Shown here piece after piece: positions 33,258 to 34,159 of a DNA stretch of 34,159 nucleotides; the first letter of the stretch is position 1; every line of letters starts with the position of its first letter. This DNA is from an uncultured Clostridium sp. (GTDB lineage Bacteria > Bacillota > Clostridia > Christensenellales > Pumilibacteraceae), in the NCBI GenBank assembly GCA_900555125.1, contig USKH01000001.1:1-34159 (forward strand). Direction: 5' to 3'. Position numbers and translations under genes: made by a program. Under the pieces are notes generated by a model. That model saw only the letters and a program-made list of their open reading frames with translations, was not told the DNA's origin and searched no databases.

Positions 33258-34024
33258 TAGACACGCACGCCCACATAGGCGGCGGCGATACGGACGAGGC
33301 GGCAGTAATTTCCGACCTTGAAAAAGGCTGTCCCGATCGTATCGTGTGTGCAAGTTACGACGTTGCTTCGTCCGAGCGCAGCGTTTTGCTTGCCCGTAAG
33401 CACGAGAAGTTGTACTGCGCCGTCGGCGTTCACCCCAGCGACAGTCAGAGGCTTACTTCCGACCCTTGCGAAAAACTGTTCTCGCTCGCAAGCGACAGGA
33501 AAAACAAGGTTGTCGCAATAGGCGAAATAGGCTTGGACTATCATTACGACGATACGGACAGAGAAAGGCAGAAAAAGTGGCTTACCGCTCAGATCGCGCT
33601 TGCCGACGAGCTTAAACTGCCGCCCATGTTCCATATCCGCGACGCATACGAGGACATGACCGCGATTTTTGCCGAAAATGCCGGAAAACTAACGCGCAGC
33701 GGAGTTATGCACTGCTATTCCGGCTCGAAGGAAACCGCGCTGGAATTAAGCCGCAAATACGACTTTTATTTTTCGTTCAGCGGCGTAATTACATTCAAAA
33801 ACGCCAAAAAATATCCCGAAATTATCCGCGCGTTGCCCCTTAGTCGCCTGCTTGTCGAAACCGATTGTCCTTATATGGCTCCCGAACCGCACAGAGGAGA
33901 AGCAAACAAGCCTGCTTTTGTTCGCTTCGTCGCGCAGAAATTAGCCGAAATTCTGGATATGCCGTACGATGAAGTCGTCCGCATAACCGGCGAAAACGCC
34001 GCGAGAATTTACGGAATTAAGTAG
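33251..34024 (+). CDS. tatD: TatD-family metal-dependent deoxyribonuclease
   Basis: 257 residues, normal for the family. It has a TIM-barrel amidohydrolase-like fold with all expected metal ligands visible: His6 and His8 (DTHAH), Glu92 (GEIGLDYHYD), His128 (FHIRD), His154 (MHCYSG) and Asp205 (ETDCPY). The C-terminal PHRGEANKP block is diagnostic. TatD/YcfH enzymes are Mg-dependent 3'-5' DNases implicated in DNA repair and turnover. The ATG lies inside the last codons of metG (7-base overlap) and no clear ribosome binding site precedes it, so expression probably relies on coupling to metG. Family certain, physiological role inferred. Confidence 0.97.
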   Translation: MLVDTHAHIGGGDTDEAAVISDLEKGCPDRIVCASYDVASSERSVLLARKHEKLYCAVGVHPSDSQRLTSDPCEKLFSLASDRKNKVVAIGEIGLDYHYDDTDRERQKKWLTAQIALADELKLPPMFHIRDAYEDMTAIFAENAGKLTRSGVMHCYSGSKETALELSRKYDFYFSFSGVITFKNAKKYPEIIRALPLSRLLVETDCPYMAPEPHRGEANKPAFVRFVAQKLAEILDMPYDEVVRITGENAARIYGIK

Positions 34025-34046
34025 AAATTCAAGAAAATATGACCAA

Positions 34047-34075
34047 AACGCCCCGAAAAACCGGAGCGTTTTTTT
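34047..34075 (+). terminator. Rho-independent terminator after tatD
   Basis: AACGCCCCG (34047-34055) pairs with CGGAGCGTT (34062-34070) with one C-A mismatch and a 6-base A-rich loop, then T's to 34075. It starts 23 bases after the tatD stop. Nothing recognisable follows to the window end. Confidence 0.82.
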
Positions 34076-34159
34076 GCGTGAAAGTTAAAAAGAGTATAAC
34101 AAGGCGGACAGTCGGCGTTTATTTCGGCTTGGTTTTGTCTCACGGAAATTTGTTTCTCT

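Overview
The window looks like chromosomal DNA from a low-to-mid GC, spore-forming, Gram-positive anaerobe, most likely an uncultured gut member of the class Clostridia. A Christensenellales-like lineage is my best guess, from the style of the proteins and not from any search. Grounds: an Opp-type peptide importer, BspA-type leucine-rich repeats, InlB-type repeats, several very large lipoproteins, spore maturation genes spmA/spmB, sigma-A promoters with near-perfect -35/-10 boxes, and strong AGGAGG-type ribosome binding sites.

Region 1 (1-4955): the distal part of an opp operon on the + strand. It holds oppB (5' end outside the window), oppC, oppD, oppF and a 79-residue single-span membrane protein that overlaps oppF. 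Both permeases carry extra extracytoplasmic sequence between TM1 and the core. No substrate-binding protein gene is visible.

Region 2 (5081-29100): about 24 kb holding five consecutive very large lipoprotein genes, all on the + strand. First is a 2555-residue surface subtilase (S8 with PA insert, Fn3-like domain, two BIG2-like Ig domains, about 30 BspA-like LRRs, a Pro/Asp-rich stalk and a C-terminal membrane segment). Next come two paralogous lipoproteins of 865 and 888 residues with Ig/Fn3-like N-termini and a shared uncharacterised C-terminal half. Then there is a 1511-residue lipoprotein with eight tandem Ig-like repeats plus one isolated repeat. Last is a 1960-residue lipoprotein made of His/Pro-rich repeats and 3.5 copies of a large beta-rich superunit alternating with InlB-type repeats. 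A short beta module built around L-x-LDG-x-G and G-T-Y recurs in the last two and may also occur in the OppB insert. The 15813 and 18541 genes are probably co-transcribed; consensus promoters precede the 5138, 15813 and 23218 genes. The region ends in a strong bidirectional terminator.

Region 3 (29197-31105, - strand): a TetR-family regulator with a 12-bp-arm palindrome over its own promoter, and the overlapping pair spmA-spmB. Region 4 (31172-34075, + strand): metG (methionyl-tRNA synthetase with C-terminal tRNA-binding domain) overlapping tatD, ended by a terminator.

Working hypothesis: the surface protease, the scaffold-like lipoproteins and the Opp importer form a peptide-capture and uptake locus, comparable in logic to the lactococcal cell-wall proteinase plus Opp. 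Physical adjacency and domain content support this; function is inferred. There is no CRISPR array, tRNA, rRNA, insertion sequence or prophage gene that I can see, and no gene-free stretch exceeds 300 bases.
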